From contig JBBSLP010000006.1 of NCBI GenBank assembly GCA_038255145.1, forward strand, positions 1-64,000: a stretch of 64,000 nucleotides of DNA. The letters are read 5' to 3'. This stretch comes from WHTX01 sp038255145. Lineage in GTDB: Bacteria; Actinomycetota; Acidimicrobiia; Acidimicrobiales; CAIXPF01. The notes under the pieces were generated by a model, which worked only from the letters and a program-made list of their open reading frames with translations, searched no databases and was not told the origin of the DNA. Positions 28,154 to 37,730 of the stretch are shown here, in pieces (the stretch's first letter is position 1; each line of letters begins with the position of its first letter). Both the position numbers and the translations under genes were made by a program.

Positions 28154-28899
28154 GTGCAGTTCGGGCTGTGCGTGCACTCGAAGATTGACGACATCGACCT
28201 GGTGGTCAGGGCCGAGGAGCTGGGCTTCGACGCCGCCTGGTTCGCCGACTCCCAGCTGCTGTGGTCGGACGCCTACGCGTGCATGGCCCTGGCCGCCACC
28301 CGCACCAGCACGATCCGCCTGGGCACCGGCGTGGCCGTGGTGGACACCCGCCTGGCTCCCGTCACCGCCCACAGCATCGCCAGCATCAACGTCCTCGCCC
28401 CCGGCCGCACCGTCCTCGGGAGGCCGGCCGGGACTTCGACCCCGCCGACTACGAGCTCACGACGCTGACCGCCACCGCCGTGCTCCGTCCCGGCGAGGGG
28501 CTCGACTCGGAGCGGGTCGTCGAGCAGTGCGGTCCGATGGCCGTCATGGCCCTGCACTACGCCTACGAGCGCCAACAGCAGTTCGGCCTCGAGCCCCCCG
28601 CCCACCTGCGCGACCACTGGGATCGCTACGTGTCCCTGGTCGAGAAGGCGCCCCCGGCCCAGCGCCACTTCCGCATCCACGCCGGCCACGGCACCTTCCT
28701 GCACCCCGACGAGCGCCAGTTCGCCACGCCCGACCTGATCCGCATGACGTGCCTGGTGGGTCGGCCCGACGAGGTGGCCAACCAGATCCGGGCCCTGGAG
28801 GACGCCGGCCTGACCCAGGTGATGGTGCTGCCCGGCTTCGCCAGTCGCTTCCACGCCATGGAGGAGCTGGCCACCGAGGTCTTCCCCCTGCTCGCCTGA
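28154..28899 (+). pseudogene. LLM-class F420-dependent oxidoreductase, internal deletion and frameshift
   Basis: GTG at 28154 opens a luciferase-like N terminus (MQFGLCVHSKIDDIDLVVRA, then AWFADSQLLWSDAY and INVLAPGRTVLG). At about 28,415-28,421 the frame breaks and a new frame begins with REAGRDFDPADYELTTLTAT, which is the normal C-terminal half and ends at 28899. Compared with complete family members of about 330-350 residues, roughly 100 residues of the barrel are gone. The gene is therefore unlikely to make a working enzyme. The family uses F420 or FMN to oxidise or reduce diverse substrates. Confidence 0.72.
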
Positions 28900-28999
28900 C
28901 CGGGCCTGGAGGGCCCCGCCACCGGGGGTGCGTGACGCGGTGGGGGTCGGGCGGCCATGCTGTGCGGACGATGCGCTTCACCCGCGCGCCGGGTCCGGC

Positions 29000-30055
29000 A
29001 TGACGGTCGATCCCCACCCCGGCGCCTCCCCCTCACCTGCCACCGGCAGGCTCACCCGCAAGATCATCATCCGCGCCGGCCTCATCGGGCTGGCCGGGGT
29101 GACCCTGTACCTGCTCGCCCCCAGCCTGGTGGCCGTGTACGCGTCCCTCGACGACGTACTGCACCTGCGCCCGTGGTGGTTGGCCGTCATCGTGGCCTGC
29201 CAGGCCCTCAGCTTCGTGTGCGTGTGGGAGCTGCTGCGCCTGTCCCTCGACACCCGCAAGTGGTTCGTCGTCGCCACCTCGCAGCTGGCCAGCAACGCCT
29301 TCAGCCTGGTGGTGCCGGGCGGGGCGGCGGCGGGGGCGGCGCTGCAGATGCGCATGCTGACCGATGCCGGGGTGGACACGGCCCGGGCGGCGTCGACCCT
29401 GTCGGTGGTGGGCCTGGTCACCACGGCCAGCCTGTTCGCCAGCCCCATCTTCGCCCTGCCTGCGGTGGTGGGATCGACCGCCGTGCGCAGCGAGCTCTTC
29501 TACGCCGTGTGGTTGGGGGCGGTGGGGGCCCTGCTGCTGTGCGCGGCCCTGGTGGTGGTGTCGGTGTTCGACCGTCCCGTCATCTTCATCGGCGCCCTGG
29601 TCGAGCGGGTCCACAACCGCCTGCTCACCAAGCGGGCCGCCATCACCGGCATGAGCAGCCGCCTGCTGCAGGAGCGGGACGAGGTCAAGGTCCGCATCGG
29701 CAGCCGCAAGTGGACGGCCATCGCCGCCACCGCGGGGAAGGTGGGCTTCGACTACCTGTCCCTGCTCGCCGCCCTGGCCGCAGTTGGCGCCAAGCCCCAG
29801 CCCACCGTGGTGCTGCTGGCCTTCGCCCTGAGCCAGATCGTCAAGATGATCCCCATCACCCCGGGGGGACTGGGGTTCGTCGAGGCCGGTCTGACCGGCG
29901 CCCTGGCCCTGGCCGGCGTGGGGGCGGCGCAGGCCCTGGTGGCCACGGCGGCCTACCGGTTGGCCTCGTTCTTCCTGCCCCTGGTGACCGGCGCCGTGGC
30001 CTACGTGTACTTCCGCATCGAGATCAACCGGTCCACCAGCCGGGCCGGGGCCTGA
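29000..30055 (+). CDS. Integral membrane protein, lysylphosphatidylglycerol synthase/AglD flippase-like
   Basis: A 351-residue polytopic protein from ATG 29000. Hydrophobic segments occur at about residues 20-40, 55-75, 130-150, 165-190 and 255-335. Family marks include NAFSLVVPGGAAAGAALQMR, SQIVKMIPITPGGLGFVEAG and the closing AYRLASFFLPLVTGAVAYVY. This matches the transmembrane domain of MprF-like proteins and the UPF0104/AglD family, which move lipids or glycolipids across the membrane. There is no synthase domain. A hairpin follows directly after the stop. Confidence 0.82.
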   Translation: MTVDPHPGASPSPATGRLTRKIIIRAGLIGLAGVTLYLLAPSLVAVYASLDDVLHLRPWWLAVIVACQALSFVCVWELLRLSLDTRKWFVVATSQLASNAFSLVVPGGAAAGAALQMRMLTDAGVDTARAASTLSVVGLVTTASLFASPIFALPAVVGSTAVRSELFYAVWLGAVGALLLCAALVVVSVFDRPVIFIGALVERVHNRLLTKRAAITGMSSRLLQERDEVKVRIGSRKWTAIAATAGKVGFDYLSLLAALAAVGAKPQPTVVLLAFALSQIVKMIPITPGGLGFVEAGLTGALALAGVGAAQALVATAAYRLASFFLPLVTGAVAYVYFRIEINRSTSRAGA

Positions 30056-30059
30056 ACGC

Positions 30060-30094
30060 GGTGGTGGCCGGGGCCATGGGCCCCGGCCACCACC
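30060..30094. terminator. Perfect 16-bp hairpin between convergent genes
   Basis: Bases 30060-30075 pair perfectly with 30079-30094 around a three-base loop (ATG). It lies between the stops of the flippase-like gene and the convergent sigma factor gene and could serve both. No T-run. Confidence 0.75.
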
Positions 30095-30135
30095 GGAAGA
30101 GCTTGCTCAGTTGGGCCGCAGGTCGGGCCGAGGGC

Positions 30136-31083
30136 TCAGACGGCGAGCAGGTCCCGGGCGCCGGTGTCCGAGGAGGGGTGCCGCAGCTTCGACATGGCCC
30201 GGGCCTCGATCTGGCGGATCCGCTCACGGGTCAGGTTGAAGTGCTCACCCACCTCTTCGAGGGTCCGGGGCTCACCCCGGTCGAGCCCGAAGCGGAGCTT
30301 GAGGATCTCGCGCTCCCGGTCGTCGAGGGGGGCGAGCAGCCGGTTGATCTCCTCGGGCAGCAGCGCGGTGGCGGCGACCTCGAAGGGAGACTCGGCAGAG
30401 CGATCCTCGACCACGTCGCCGAGCTCGGCGTCGCCGTCCTCACGCAGCGGCTCGGACAGCGACAGGGGCTCGGCGGCGAACCGCAGGGCCTCGGTCACCT
30501 TGTCCTCGGGCATCTCGACCTCGGCCGACAGCTCGGAGAGCGTCGCCGGACGGCCGAGCTTGAGCTCGAGGCGGGCACGTGCCTTCTGGAGCCGGGCGAG
30601 GGTGTCGCCGGCGTGGACGGGCAGACGGATGGTCCGACCCGTGTTGGCGATGCCTCGGGTGATGGCCTGACGGATCCACCACGTGGCGTAGGTGGAGAAC
30701 TTGAAGCCCTTGCGCCAGTCGAACTTCTCGACTGCGTGCATCAGGCCCAGGTTCCCCTCCTGGATGAGGTCGAGCAGGGGCAGGCCAGAGGCCTGGTACT
30801 TCTTGGCGATCGACACGACGAGCCGGAGGTTGGACTGGACGAACGTACGCTCGGCGTCCTCTCCGGCCCGGGTGACCCGACGCAACTCGCGCCGCCGACC
30901 GGGGCTCACCTCGGACGCAGGACCCTCGAGCTCGGTCCTGGCCTCGTTCCCGGCCTCGATGGCCTGAGCGAGACGGACCTCGTCCTCCTTTGTGAGGAGC
31001 GGGTACTGACCGATGTCAGTGAGATACAGCCGGACGAGGTCTTCCTCGTCGCGCTCCACGCGCTCCTTGGGCAAGGCAGACAC
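30136..31083 (-). CDS. RNA polymerase sigma-70 factor, principal-type (group 1/2)
   Basis: A 315-residue sigma factor. Region 1.2 opens DLVRLYLTDIGQYPLLTKED. Region 2 is complete: SNLRLVVSIAKKY, DLIQEGNLGLMHAVEKF and the -10-reading helix FSTYATWWIRQAI. Region 3 follows, and region 4 ends with RTLEEVGEHFNLTRERIRQIE. The N terminus lacks a long region 1.1 extension, so it may be an SigB/HrdD-like paralogue rather than the housekeeping factor; both are possible. Confidence 0.9.
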   Translation of the reverse strand: MSALPKERVERDEEDLVRLYLTDIGQYPLLTKEDEVRLAQAIEAGNEARTELEGPASEVSPGRRRELRRVTRAGEDAERTFVQSNLRLVVSIAKKYQASGLPLLDLIQEGNLGLMHAVEKFDWRKGFKFSTYATWWIRQAITRGIANTGRTIRLPVHAGDTLARLQKARARLELKLGRPATLSELSAEVEMPEDKVTEALRFAAEPLSLSEPLREDGDAELGDVVEDRSAESPFEVAATALLPEEINRLLAPLDDREREILKLRFGLDRGEPRTLEEVGEHFNLTRERIRQIEARAMSKLRHPSSDTGARDLLAV

Positions 31084-31170
31084 CCTCTCTCGGACTCGTT
31101 AGTGCCTCGTTCACGATACCGAGGCGGTCAAGCGTAGCGGCCGTCTTCACGGTGATCGTTCGGGGAACCA

Positions 31171-31734
31171 CTATCCGCGGTATTTGCCCACCACCACGTC
31201 ACCAGCCGAGATGAATCGGTCCTCCAGATCGGTGAGCCAGGACCCCACTGAGCTGCGATCTCGTACAGAAGGTTGCACAGCGAGCAGCTGTTGGGCCGCA
31301 GCTTCCCCCCGCCGCCAGTCGGCCACCTCGTCGGCGACGACCAGATCGAGCCACCGCGACACCGGGCCGTCGGACACCGGGTTGACCGCGGCCCGCAGGC
31401 GGTCGTAGGCGGCGATCTTGCGGGGCTGCAGCACGCGGTGGAAGCCGAGGAGGCGCTCGACGGTGCCCGGGGCCGCGGCCAGCCGGTCGAGGGCCTCGGC
31501 CAGCGCCAGCGACGCGGGCACGGTGGCCGCCGCGAGGTCGTGGCCGTAGCCGGCGGGGAACCGGGCTTCCCACACCTCGGCGTGCCATGCGTGGTGGTAG
31601 CACTGCTCGGCGAAGGCCGCCTTGACCTCGGGCTCGGGGGTGTCGGCCACCCATCCTCCCTGCACCTCGAAGCAGCGCTGCTCGAGGAAGCGCGCGTGAC
31701 CCAGCCACGCCGCCAACTCCGCCAGGGTGCCCAT
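31171..31734 (-). CDS. Hypothetical protein, possible ferritin-like fold
   Basis: A 187-residue, mostly helical protein. The stretch QCYHHAWHAEVWEARF contains closely spaced His and Glu residues, and DLVVADEVADWRRGEAAAQQ is a second acidic helix. That pattern could form a ferritin-like four-helix bundle, but the di-iron E-x-x-H motifs are not clear. Position between the sigma gene and a divergent sulfurtransferase gives no further hint. Confidence 0.6.
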   Translation of the reverse strand: MGTLAELAAWLGHARFLEQRCFEVQGGWVADTPEPEVKAAFAEQCYHHAWHAEVWEARFPAGYGHDLAAATVPASLALAEALDRLAAAPGTVERLLGFHRVLQPRKIAAYDRLRAAVNPVSDGPVSRWLDLVVADEVADWRRGEAAAQQLLAVQPSVRDRSSVGSWLTDLEDRFISAGDVVVGKYRG

Positions 31735-31881
31735 CGTCAGACCGTGCCCGGGGCGTCACCGGGCCCGGTGGTGTTGACTGGCCCGGGGCAGGACTCGACC
31801 GCCCCCGGGCTCCGTGCCTGCAGCTCGATCATGGCGGCGGACCGTACTTCAGCTCGACCACCACCTCCGAGGAGGCCCCCC

Positions 31882-32733
31882 ATGGACCCATTGGTGACCA
31901 CGGCCTGGCTCGAGGACCACCTCGATGACCCTGACCTGCGGGTGCTCGACTGCACGGTGTTGTTGGAACCCGCACCGGGCGGGCGGTTCGTGGCCCGCAG
32001 CGGGCGCGACGCCTGGGCCGCGGGGCACATCCCCGGAAGCGCGTTCGCCTCCCTGCCCGACGACCTGTCCGACCCCGACAGCCCGCTGCGCTTCACCCTG
32101 CCCACGGCCGATCGCTTCGCCGGGGCCATGGAGCAGCTGGGGGTGGGCCAGGGCACCAGGGTGGTGCTCTACGACAGCCGCCTGAACATGTGGGCGGCCC
32201 GGTTGTGGTGGATGCTGCGGGCCTTCGGCTTCGACGACGCCGCCGTGCTCGACGGCGGCTGGAGGTCCTGGGACGACGAGGGTCGGACCGTGTCCAGCAC
32301 CCCGCCCGTCGTGCGCCCGGCGACCTTCGTGGCCCAGCCCCGGCCGGGCCTGTTCGTGGATCGCGACGAGGTCCTCGCCGCTCTCGACGACGGAGCGACG
32401 TGCCTGGTCAACGCCCTGAGCGCCGAGCAGCACCGGGGGGAGACCGACGACTACGCCCGTCGGGGTCACCTGCCCGGGGCCCAGAACGTGCCCGCGGCCG
32501 CCCTCGTCGACGCCGGTCAGCGCTACCTGCCCCTCGACGAGCTCCGCCGGCACTTCGCCCCCGTGCTCGACGGGTCGCCCGGGCGCATCGTGACCTACTG
32601 CGGCGGAGGGATCGCGGCGTCGTCGGACGCCTTCACCCTGTTCCGGCTGGGCTTCGACGACGTGGCCGTCTACGACGCCTCGCTGCAGGAGTGGGCCGCC
32701 GATCCGGAACTGCCCCTCGTCACCGGGGGGTGA
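31882..32733 (+). CDS. Thiosulfate/3-mercaptopyruvate sulfurtransferase (two rhodanese domains)
   Basis: A 283-residue protein from ATG 31882 with GAGGAG upstream as ribosome binding site. Domain 1 (about residues 5-125) includes AAGHIPGSAFASLPDDL and lacks a catalytic cysteine. Domain 2 ends in the active-site loop VTYCGGGIAAS with the persulfide-forming cysteine. The family moves sulfur from thiosulfate or mercaptopyruvate to cyanide or thiol acceptors; the CGGGI loop does not fix which donor is used. It appears monocistronic. Confidence 0.9.
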   Translation: MDPLVTTAWLEDHLDDPDLRVLDCTVLLEPAPGGRFVARSGRDAWAAGHIPGSAFASLPDDLSDPDSPLRFTLPTADRFAGAMEQLGVGQGTRVVLYDSRLNMWAARLWWMLRAFGFDDAAVLDGGWRSWDDEGRTVSSTPPVVRPATFVAQPRPGLFVDRDEVLAALDDGATCLVNALSAEQHRGETDDYARRGHLPGAQNVPAAALVDAGQRYLPLDELRRHFAPVLDGSPGRIVTYCGGGIAASSDAFTLFRLGFDDVAVYDASLQEWAADPELPLVTGG

Positions 32734-32805
32734 CGGGAGGCGGTCTCGATCGATGGGTCGGCCGGCACGACAGGCCGGAACGTCAGGCTGGTGGGCGCCG
32801 CCGGA

Positions 32806-33453
32806 TCAGCGGCCGCCGGACATGCCCTCGAGCAGGCCGGAGAGGTCGCCGCCACCCTCGAGGAGGGCCAGGGCGGCCAGGGGGACCTTGATGTCGATGG
32901 CCTTGTCGACCACGTCGGCCAGGTGGGACTTGACCATGGCCACGATGGGGGCGGGCACCTCACCACCGGCGGCGGCCTCGTCGACGTGGGTGGTCAGCTC
33001 GGCCACGAGGTCGTCCACGACGGCCTGACGGTCGAGGCCCTTGGCGGTGATGAGATCACCGATGCTCTGGCCCGAGGTCAGGGCGGCCTCGACCTCGTCG
33101 GGGGTGGAGTCGAGGGCGGCGGCCAGCGTGGCCAGCACCTGGACCTTGACCTCGTCCAGCTCGGCCTTGACCTTGTCCACGGTGGCCGAGAGCTCGTCGC
33201 CGTAGGCACTGGTGACCGAGTCGGCCTGGGTCTGGGTCAGGGTGCCGTCGGCCACCAGGCCGTCGAGCGCCTTCTGCAACGGCTCGTCCGCCGAGGACCA
33301 GTCCAAGGCGGTGGCGGCGGGCGCTTCGATGGTGGTCGGGGTGTTGGTCTGGGCGCCGACCAGGTTGGGCAGACCGACCGAGGCCACGGTCAGGCCCCCA
33401 CCGACGATGACGGTGGCGGCGGCGACGGACGCCGCCCAGCGTTGGACCTTCAT
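32806..33453 (-). CDS. Secreted helical protein with signal peptide
   Basis: A 215-residue protein. MKVQRWAASVAAATVIVGGG is a typical Sec signal, with probable cleavage after VGA near residue 34. The mature part has repeated helical hairpins with acidic and Ala/Val/Leu residues (ALDGLVADGTLTQTQADSVT and VEAALTSGQSIGDLITAKG). The phrase 'LVADGTLTQTQAD' resembles short helical repeats seen in other actinobacterial exported proteins. No enzymatic motif is seen. Confidence 0.7.
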   Translation of the reverse strand: MKVQRWAASVAAATVIVGGGLTVASVGLPNLVGAQTNTPTTIEAPAATALDWSSADEPLQKALDGLVADGTLTQTQADSVTSAYGDELSATVDKVKAELDEVKVQVLATLAAALDSTPDEVEAALTSGQSIGDLITAKGLDRQAVVDDLVAELTTHVDEAAAGGEVPAPIVAMVKSHLADVVDKAIDIKVPLAALALLEGGGDLSGLLEGMSGGR

Positions 33454-33604
33454 GGTTGCTCCTCTTGCGGTCGGGGCGACCGGCGGCGGGGTCGATGGCC
33501 AGGTGCGCTCATGAGACGGCCGAGACCGGCGCGGGTGCAGCTGGGCGAGCGAGGTGTACCCACCTAGAGCCCGTCACGGTGAAAGGAGGGGTAAAGCTAG
33601 GGGG

Positions 33605-34939
33605 ATGACGACTCTGAGCGGCCAGAGGGACCACGTGCTGCGGACGGTCGAGGAGCGGGGGGTGCGCTTCATCCGGCTGTGGTTCACCGACGTGCTCGGT
33701 TTCCTCAAGTCCTTCGCCATCACCCCCGCCGAGCTGGAGCTGGCCCTGACCGAGGGCATGGTCTTCGACGGTTCCGTCATCCAGGGCTACTCCCGGGTGC
33801 AGGAGTCGGACATGTTGGCCGTGCCCGACCCGGCCACCTTCGAACTGCTGCCGTGGCTCGGCGACGAGGCCCCGGTGGCCCGCATGATCTGCGACATCTG
33901 CCTGCCGTCGGGCGAGCCTTTCCCCGGCGACCCCCGCCACGTCCTGCGTCGCAACCTCGACGCCGCCCGCAAGCTCGGCTTCACCCTCATGGCCGGCCCC
34001 GAGATGGAGTTCTTCGCCTTCACCTCCAAGGACCTCCCCGTGCCCGTGGACAACCTCGGCTACTTCGACCACTCGGGCTCGGCCCGGGCCTCCTCCCTGC
34101 GACGCCGCGTCATCCTCGACCTCGAGGGCATGGGCGTGGCCGTCGAGTACAGCCACCACGAGGTGGCGCCGGGCCAGCAGGAGATCGACCTGCGGGCGGC
34201 GGAGGCGCTGACCATGGCCGATGCCATCGTCACCTTCCGGGCCGCGGTGAAGGAGGTGGCCCAGGGCATGGGGGTGCACGCCACCTTCATGCCCAAGCCG
34301 CTGACCGGGGTGAACGGGTCGGGGATGCACACCCACCTGTGGCTCTACGAAGGCGACGTCAACGCCCTGCACGACCGCAACGCCCCCGACGGGCTGTCGA
34401 CCGTGGCCCGTCACTTCATGGCCGGGTTGCTGCACCACGCCCGGGCCATCACCGCCATCACCAACCCGTGGGTGAACTCCTACAAGCGCCTGGTCCCCGG
34501 CTTCGAGGCCCCCGTGGACGTGTGCTGGGCCCGCAACAACCGCTCGGCCCTGGTGCGGGTGCCGGCGCCACCCCGGGGTCGGCTCGACCGGCTCGGCCTC
34601 GAATACCGGGCCCCCGACCCCGCCTGCAACCCCTACCTGGCCCTGGCCGTGCTCGTGGCCGCGGGGCTGGACGGGATCGAGCAGCGCCGGGAGCTGCCCC
34701 CCGAAGCCGAGGACAACCTGTGGAGCCTGGACGGCGCCGAGCGGCGGGCCTTGGGCATCCACTCGCTGCCCACGTCGTTGGCCGAGGCCCTCGACGAGCT
34801 CGAACGGTCCGAGCTCGCCGCCGAAGCGCTGGGCGAGCACGTCTTCGCCTACGTGCTGGCCAACGGCCGCCAGGAGTGGGCCGAGTACGCCGCCCACGTG
34901 TCCCAGTTCGAGCTCGACCGCTACCTGGACCTGCTGTGA
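33605..34939 (+). CDS. Glutamine synthetase paralogue lacking the adenylylation tyrosine
   Basis: A 444-residue type I-like synthetase. Catalytic elements are present: GPEMEFFAF, HHEVAPGQQEIDLR, NGSGMHTHLWL, NSYKRLVPGFEAPV, NNRSALVRVP and LEYRAPDPACNPYL. Where the adenylylation tyrosine should lie, the sequence reads EDNLWSLDGAERR, so the site is tryptophan. The gene ends with a GTGA overlap onto glnE, so the two are co-translated although the enzyme itself cannot be an ordinary GlnE substrate. It is closely related to the gene at 56071. It may use ammonia plus glutamate, or an alternative amine or acid as known for some actinobacterial GlnA paralogues. Confidence 0.88.
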   Translation: MTTLSGQRDHVLRTVEERGVRFIRLWFTDVLGFLKSFAITPAELELALTEGMVFDGSVIQGYSRVQESDMLAVPDPATFELLPWLGDEAPVARMICDICLPSGEPFPGDPRHVLRRNLDAARKLGFTLMAGPEMEFFAFTSKDLPVPVDNLGYFDHSGSARASSLRRRVILDLEGMGVAVEYSHHEVAPGQQEIDLRAAEALTMADAIVTFRAAVKEVAQGMGVHATFMPKPLTGVNGSGMHTHLWLYEGDVNALHDRNAPDGLSTVARHFMAGLLHHARAITAITNPWVNSYKRLVPGFEAPVDVCWARNNRSALVRVPAPPRGRLDRLGLEYRAPDPACNPYLALAVLVAAGLDGIEQRRELPPEAEDNLWSLDGAERRALGIHSLPTSLAEALDELERSELAAEALGEHVFAYVLANGRQEWAEYAAHVSQFELDRYLDLL

Positions 34940-37680
34940 GCGACCGGGGATCAGGGTCTGCCGCCATGGCCGACGCCGTCGAGGTCGCCCTGGCTGGCGC
35001 CGCTGATGCCCGGGCTGGGCGGGTGGCCATCGACCGGCTCGTCGAGGGCCACCCCGAGCTGGGGCCGGAGCTGGCCTCGCACCCCATGCTGGCCCGGGGG
35101 GTGGTGGCCCTGGCCGATGCGTCGCGCTCACTCACCGAGGCCGTCATCCGTCATCCCGAGATGCTGGAGCCCCTGCGGGACGAGGCCGGGTTGCGCGCCG
35201 AGCGCGAGCCCGCCGCCTACCTGGCCGCGGCCCCCCTCGACCCCGGTCAGCTGCGCCGGTGGAAGCGGGCCGAGCTGGCCCGCACCGCGGTGCGGGACCT
35301 GTTCGGCTACGCCGACCTCGACGCCGTGGGCCGCGAGCTGGCCGGCCTGGCCGACGCCTGCCTGGCCACGGCCCTGACCCTGGCCGAGCCCGCCGTGCCC
35401 ATGGCCGTCATCGGCATGGGCAAGCTCGGCGGTAGCGAGCTGAACTACGCGTCGGACGTCGACGTCCTCTTCGTCCACGCCGGCGACGAGCAGGCCGCGG
35501 TGGCCGCGGCCCGGCGGCTGCTGACGATCATGGCGGAACCCACGGCCGAGGGCATCGTGTTCCGCACCGACGCCGACCTGCGCCCCGAAGGCCGGGCCGG
35601 CACCCTGTCACGCACCGTGGGCGCCTACGCCGACTACTACCGGGCCTGGGCCGGGCACTGGGAGCGCCAGGCCGTCATCAAGAGCCGCTTCGTGGCCGGG
35701 GACCGGGCCGTGGCCGGCGCCTTCTTCGACGCCGTCCTCCCCCTGGTGTGGGACGGAGCCCTCGACCCCGACGCCCTGCGGGAGATCCGGGCCATGAAGT
35801 CCAGGTCCGAGGCCCTTGGAGCCGGTGAGATCAAGCGGGGCCCGGGCGGCATCCGCGACGTCGAGTTCGCCGTGCAGCTGCTGCAGCTGTCCCTGGGCCG
35901 CCACGACCCCGGCATCCGCTCGGGCACCACGCTCGAGGCCCTGGCCCAATTGGCCCGGGGCGGGTACATCGACGGGGCCGACGCCGAGCACCTGAGCGTC
36001 GCCTACCGCTACCTGCGCACCGTCGAACACCGCCTGCAGCTGCGCGACGAACAGCAGATCTACGCCCTGCCCGAAGGGGTCGAGGCCCGCACCCGCCTGG
36101 CCCGGGTCATGGGCTACCGGGACAACTCCCAGGCCACGGCCCTGGAGCAGTTCGAGGCCACCCACCGTCGCCACCAGGCCTCGGTGCGCAGCATCCACGA
36201 GCGGCTGTTCTTCCGTCCCCTGCTGGAGAGCCTGGCCGGCTCCCGCCCCGTCGACGGCACCGACCTGGGCGAGCAGCTGGCCGCCTTCGGCTTCCGCGAC
36301 CGCGACGCCACCCGGGCGGCCATGACCGAGCTCACCGCGGGGATGAGCCGCAACGCCACCCAGTTCCGCCAGCTCTTCCCCCTGCTGCTGGCCTGGCTGT
36401 CGACGTCGCCCAGCCCCGACCTGGGCCTGCTGCAGCTGCGCACGGTGGCCGACGGGCCCGTGCGGGCCTCGGCCGTCGTGGGCACGCTGCGGGACTCCCC
36501 CGTGGCCGGGGAGCGCCTGTGCCTGTTGTTGGGCTCGTCCAAGGTGGTGGGCCGGGCCCTGCGCCGCCACCCCGAGGCCCTGTCCGAGCTCACCCACGAC
36601 GACGCCCTGGCCCAACCGGCCACCAGGGACGAGCTGCGGGTCGAGGCCGGTGCCATGCTCAGCCTGCGGGCCGACGACGTGGCCGCCCGCCACAAGGCCC
36701 TGCGGCGCTTCGTCCGCCGCCAGGAGCTGCGCATCGCCGAGCGCGACCTGTTGGGCTTCGTGGCCACCGATGCCGTCGGCGCCGAGATCACCGCGCTGGC
36801 CGAGGCCACGCTCGAAGCCGCGCTGTCCGCCCTCGATCCCGGCTTCCCCTTCACCGTCATCGGGCTGGGCAAGCTCGGGGGTGGAGAACTGGGCTACGCC
36901 TCTGACCTGGACGTCTTCTTCGTGCACGACGGCGATTCCCGCGAGGCCGAGCGGGTGGCCGAGGCCCTGGTCCACGACATCGGGGCCCAGACCGGCGAGG
37001 GTCGGGCCTTCGACATCGACACCCGTCTGCGGCCCGAGGGCCGCTCGGGAGCCCTGGCGCTGACCCTGGACGGGTTCCGCAGCTACTGGGCCGTCCGGGC
37101 CCAGCTGTGGGAGCGCCAAGCCCTGTTGCGGGCCCGTCCCGTGGCCGGCGACGTGGCCCTGGGCCAGCGCTTCGACGCCCTGCGCACCGAGGTGGTGCAC
37201 GGCACCGCGCTCGACGAGGCCGGGGTGCGTGAGATCCGCCGCATCAAGCTACGGGTGGAGCGCGAGCGGGTGAAGCCCAACGACGATCCCACCTTCCACC
37301 TCAAGCTCGGGCCCGGGGCCCTGGCCGATGTGGAGTGGACAGTGCAGCTCCTGCAACTGCTGCACGGCGCCGACGAGCCCTCGCTGCGCTCACCGTCGAC
37401 CATGGTGGCGCTGGCCGCCCTGGTCGAACGGGGGTTGCTGGACACGCAGGACGGCGACCGCCTGGCCGCCAGCTACCGGTTCTGCGAACGGGCCCGCAAC
37501 CTGCGCTACCTGCACGCGGGCACGTCGGCGGACTCCCTGCCCACCCGGCCCGACGAGGCCGTGCACCTGGCCCGCATGCTCGGCTTCGTGGACCGACCCG
37601 AGACCTCGTTGCGCGAGGCCTACCTCCGGGTCACCCGTCGGGCCCGGGCGGTGGTGCAACGGGAGTTCTACGGGAGCTGA
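34936..37680 (+). CDS. glnE: Glutamine synthetase adenylyltransferase/adenylyl-removing enzyme
   Basis: A 914-residue protein starting at GTG 34936, overlapping the upstream synthetase stop. It carries two nucleotidyltransferase domains. The N-terminal one (MAVIGMGKLGGSELNYASD, about residue 160) removes AMP, and the C-terminal one (VIGLGKLGGGELGYASDLD, about residue 635) adds it to glutamine synthetase. Each has the following DxD-type residues (SDVDVLFV; SDLDVFFV) and an Arg-rich RPEGRAG/RPEGRSG segment. Helical domains fill the rest. The probable substrate is the GlnA at 54403, whose tyrosine site is intact. Confidence 0.95.
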   Translation: MSDRGSGSAAMADAVEVALAGAADARAGRVAIDRLVEGHPELGPELASHPMLARGVVALADASRSLTEAVIRHPEMLEPLRDEAGLRAEREPAAYLAAAPLDPGQLRRWKRAELARTAVRDLFGYADLDAVGRELAGLADACLATALTLAEPAVPMAVIGMGKLGGSELNYASDVDVLFVHAGDEQAAVAAARRLLTIMAEPTAEGIVFRTDADLRPEGRAGTLSRTVGAYADYYRAWAGHWERQAVIKSRFVAGDRAVAGAFFDAVLPLVWDGALDPDALREIRAMKSRSEALGAGEIKRGPGGIRDVEFAVQLLQLSLGRHDPGIRSGTTLEALAQLARGGYIDGADAEHLSVAYRYLRTVEHRLQLRDEQQIYALPEGVEARTRLARVMGYRDNSQATALEQFEATHRRHQASVRSIHERLFFRPLLESLAGSRPVDGTDLGEQLAAFGFRDRDATRAAMTELTAGMSRNATQFRQLFPLLLAWLSTSPSPDLGLLQLRTVADGPVRASAVVGTLRDSPVAGERLCLLLGSSKVVGRALRRHPEALSELTHDDALAQPATRDELRVEAGAMLSLRADDVAARHKALRRFVRRQELRIAERDLLGFVATDAVGAEITALAEATLEAALSALDPGFPFTVIGLGKLGGGELGYASDLDVFFVHDGDSREAERVAEALVHDIGAQTGEGRAFDIDTRLRPEGRSGALALTLDGFRSYWAVRAQLWERQALLRARPVAGDVALGQRFDALRTEVVHGTALDEAGVREIRRIKLRVERERVKPNDDPTFHLKLGPGALADVEWTVQLLQLLHGADEPSLRSPSTMVALAALVERGLLDTQDGDRLAASYRFCERARNLRYLHAGTSADSLPTRPDEAVHLARMLGFVDRPETSLREAYLRVTRRARAVVQREFYGS

Positions 37681-37730
37681 ACGCTGGTCGACGCCGGCTC
37701 CAGTCGCGCGGGCTCAGGCGCCGAACGGCT

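Noticed and set aside
33679..34935. A very long open frame running through the glutamine synthetase gene into glnE
   Set aside because: Only the part from 34936 has protein-like composition; the upstream part is an Arg/Pro/Gly-rich shadow of the synthetase gene.
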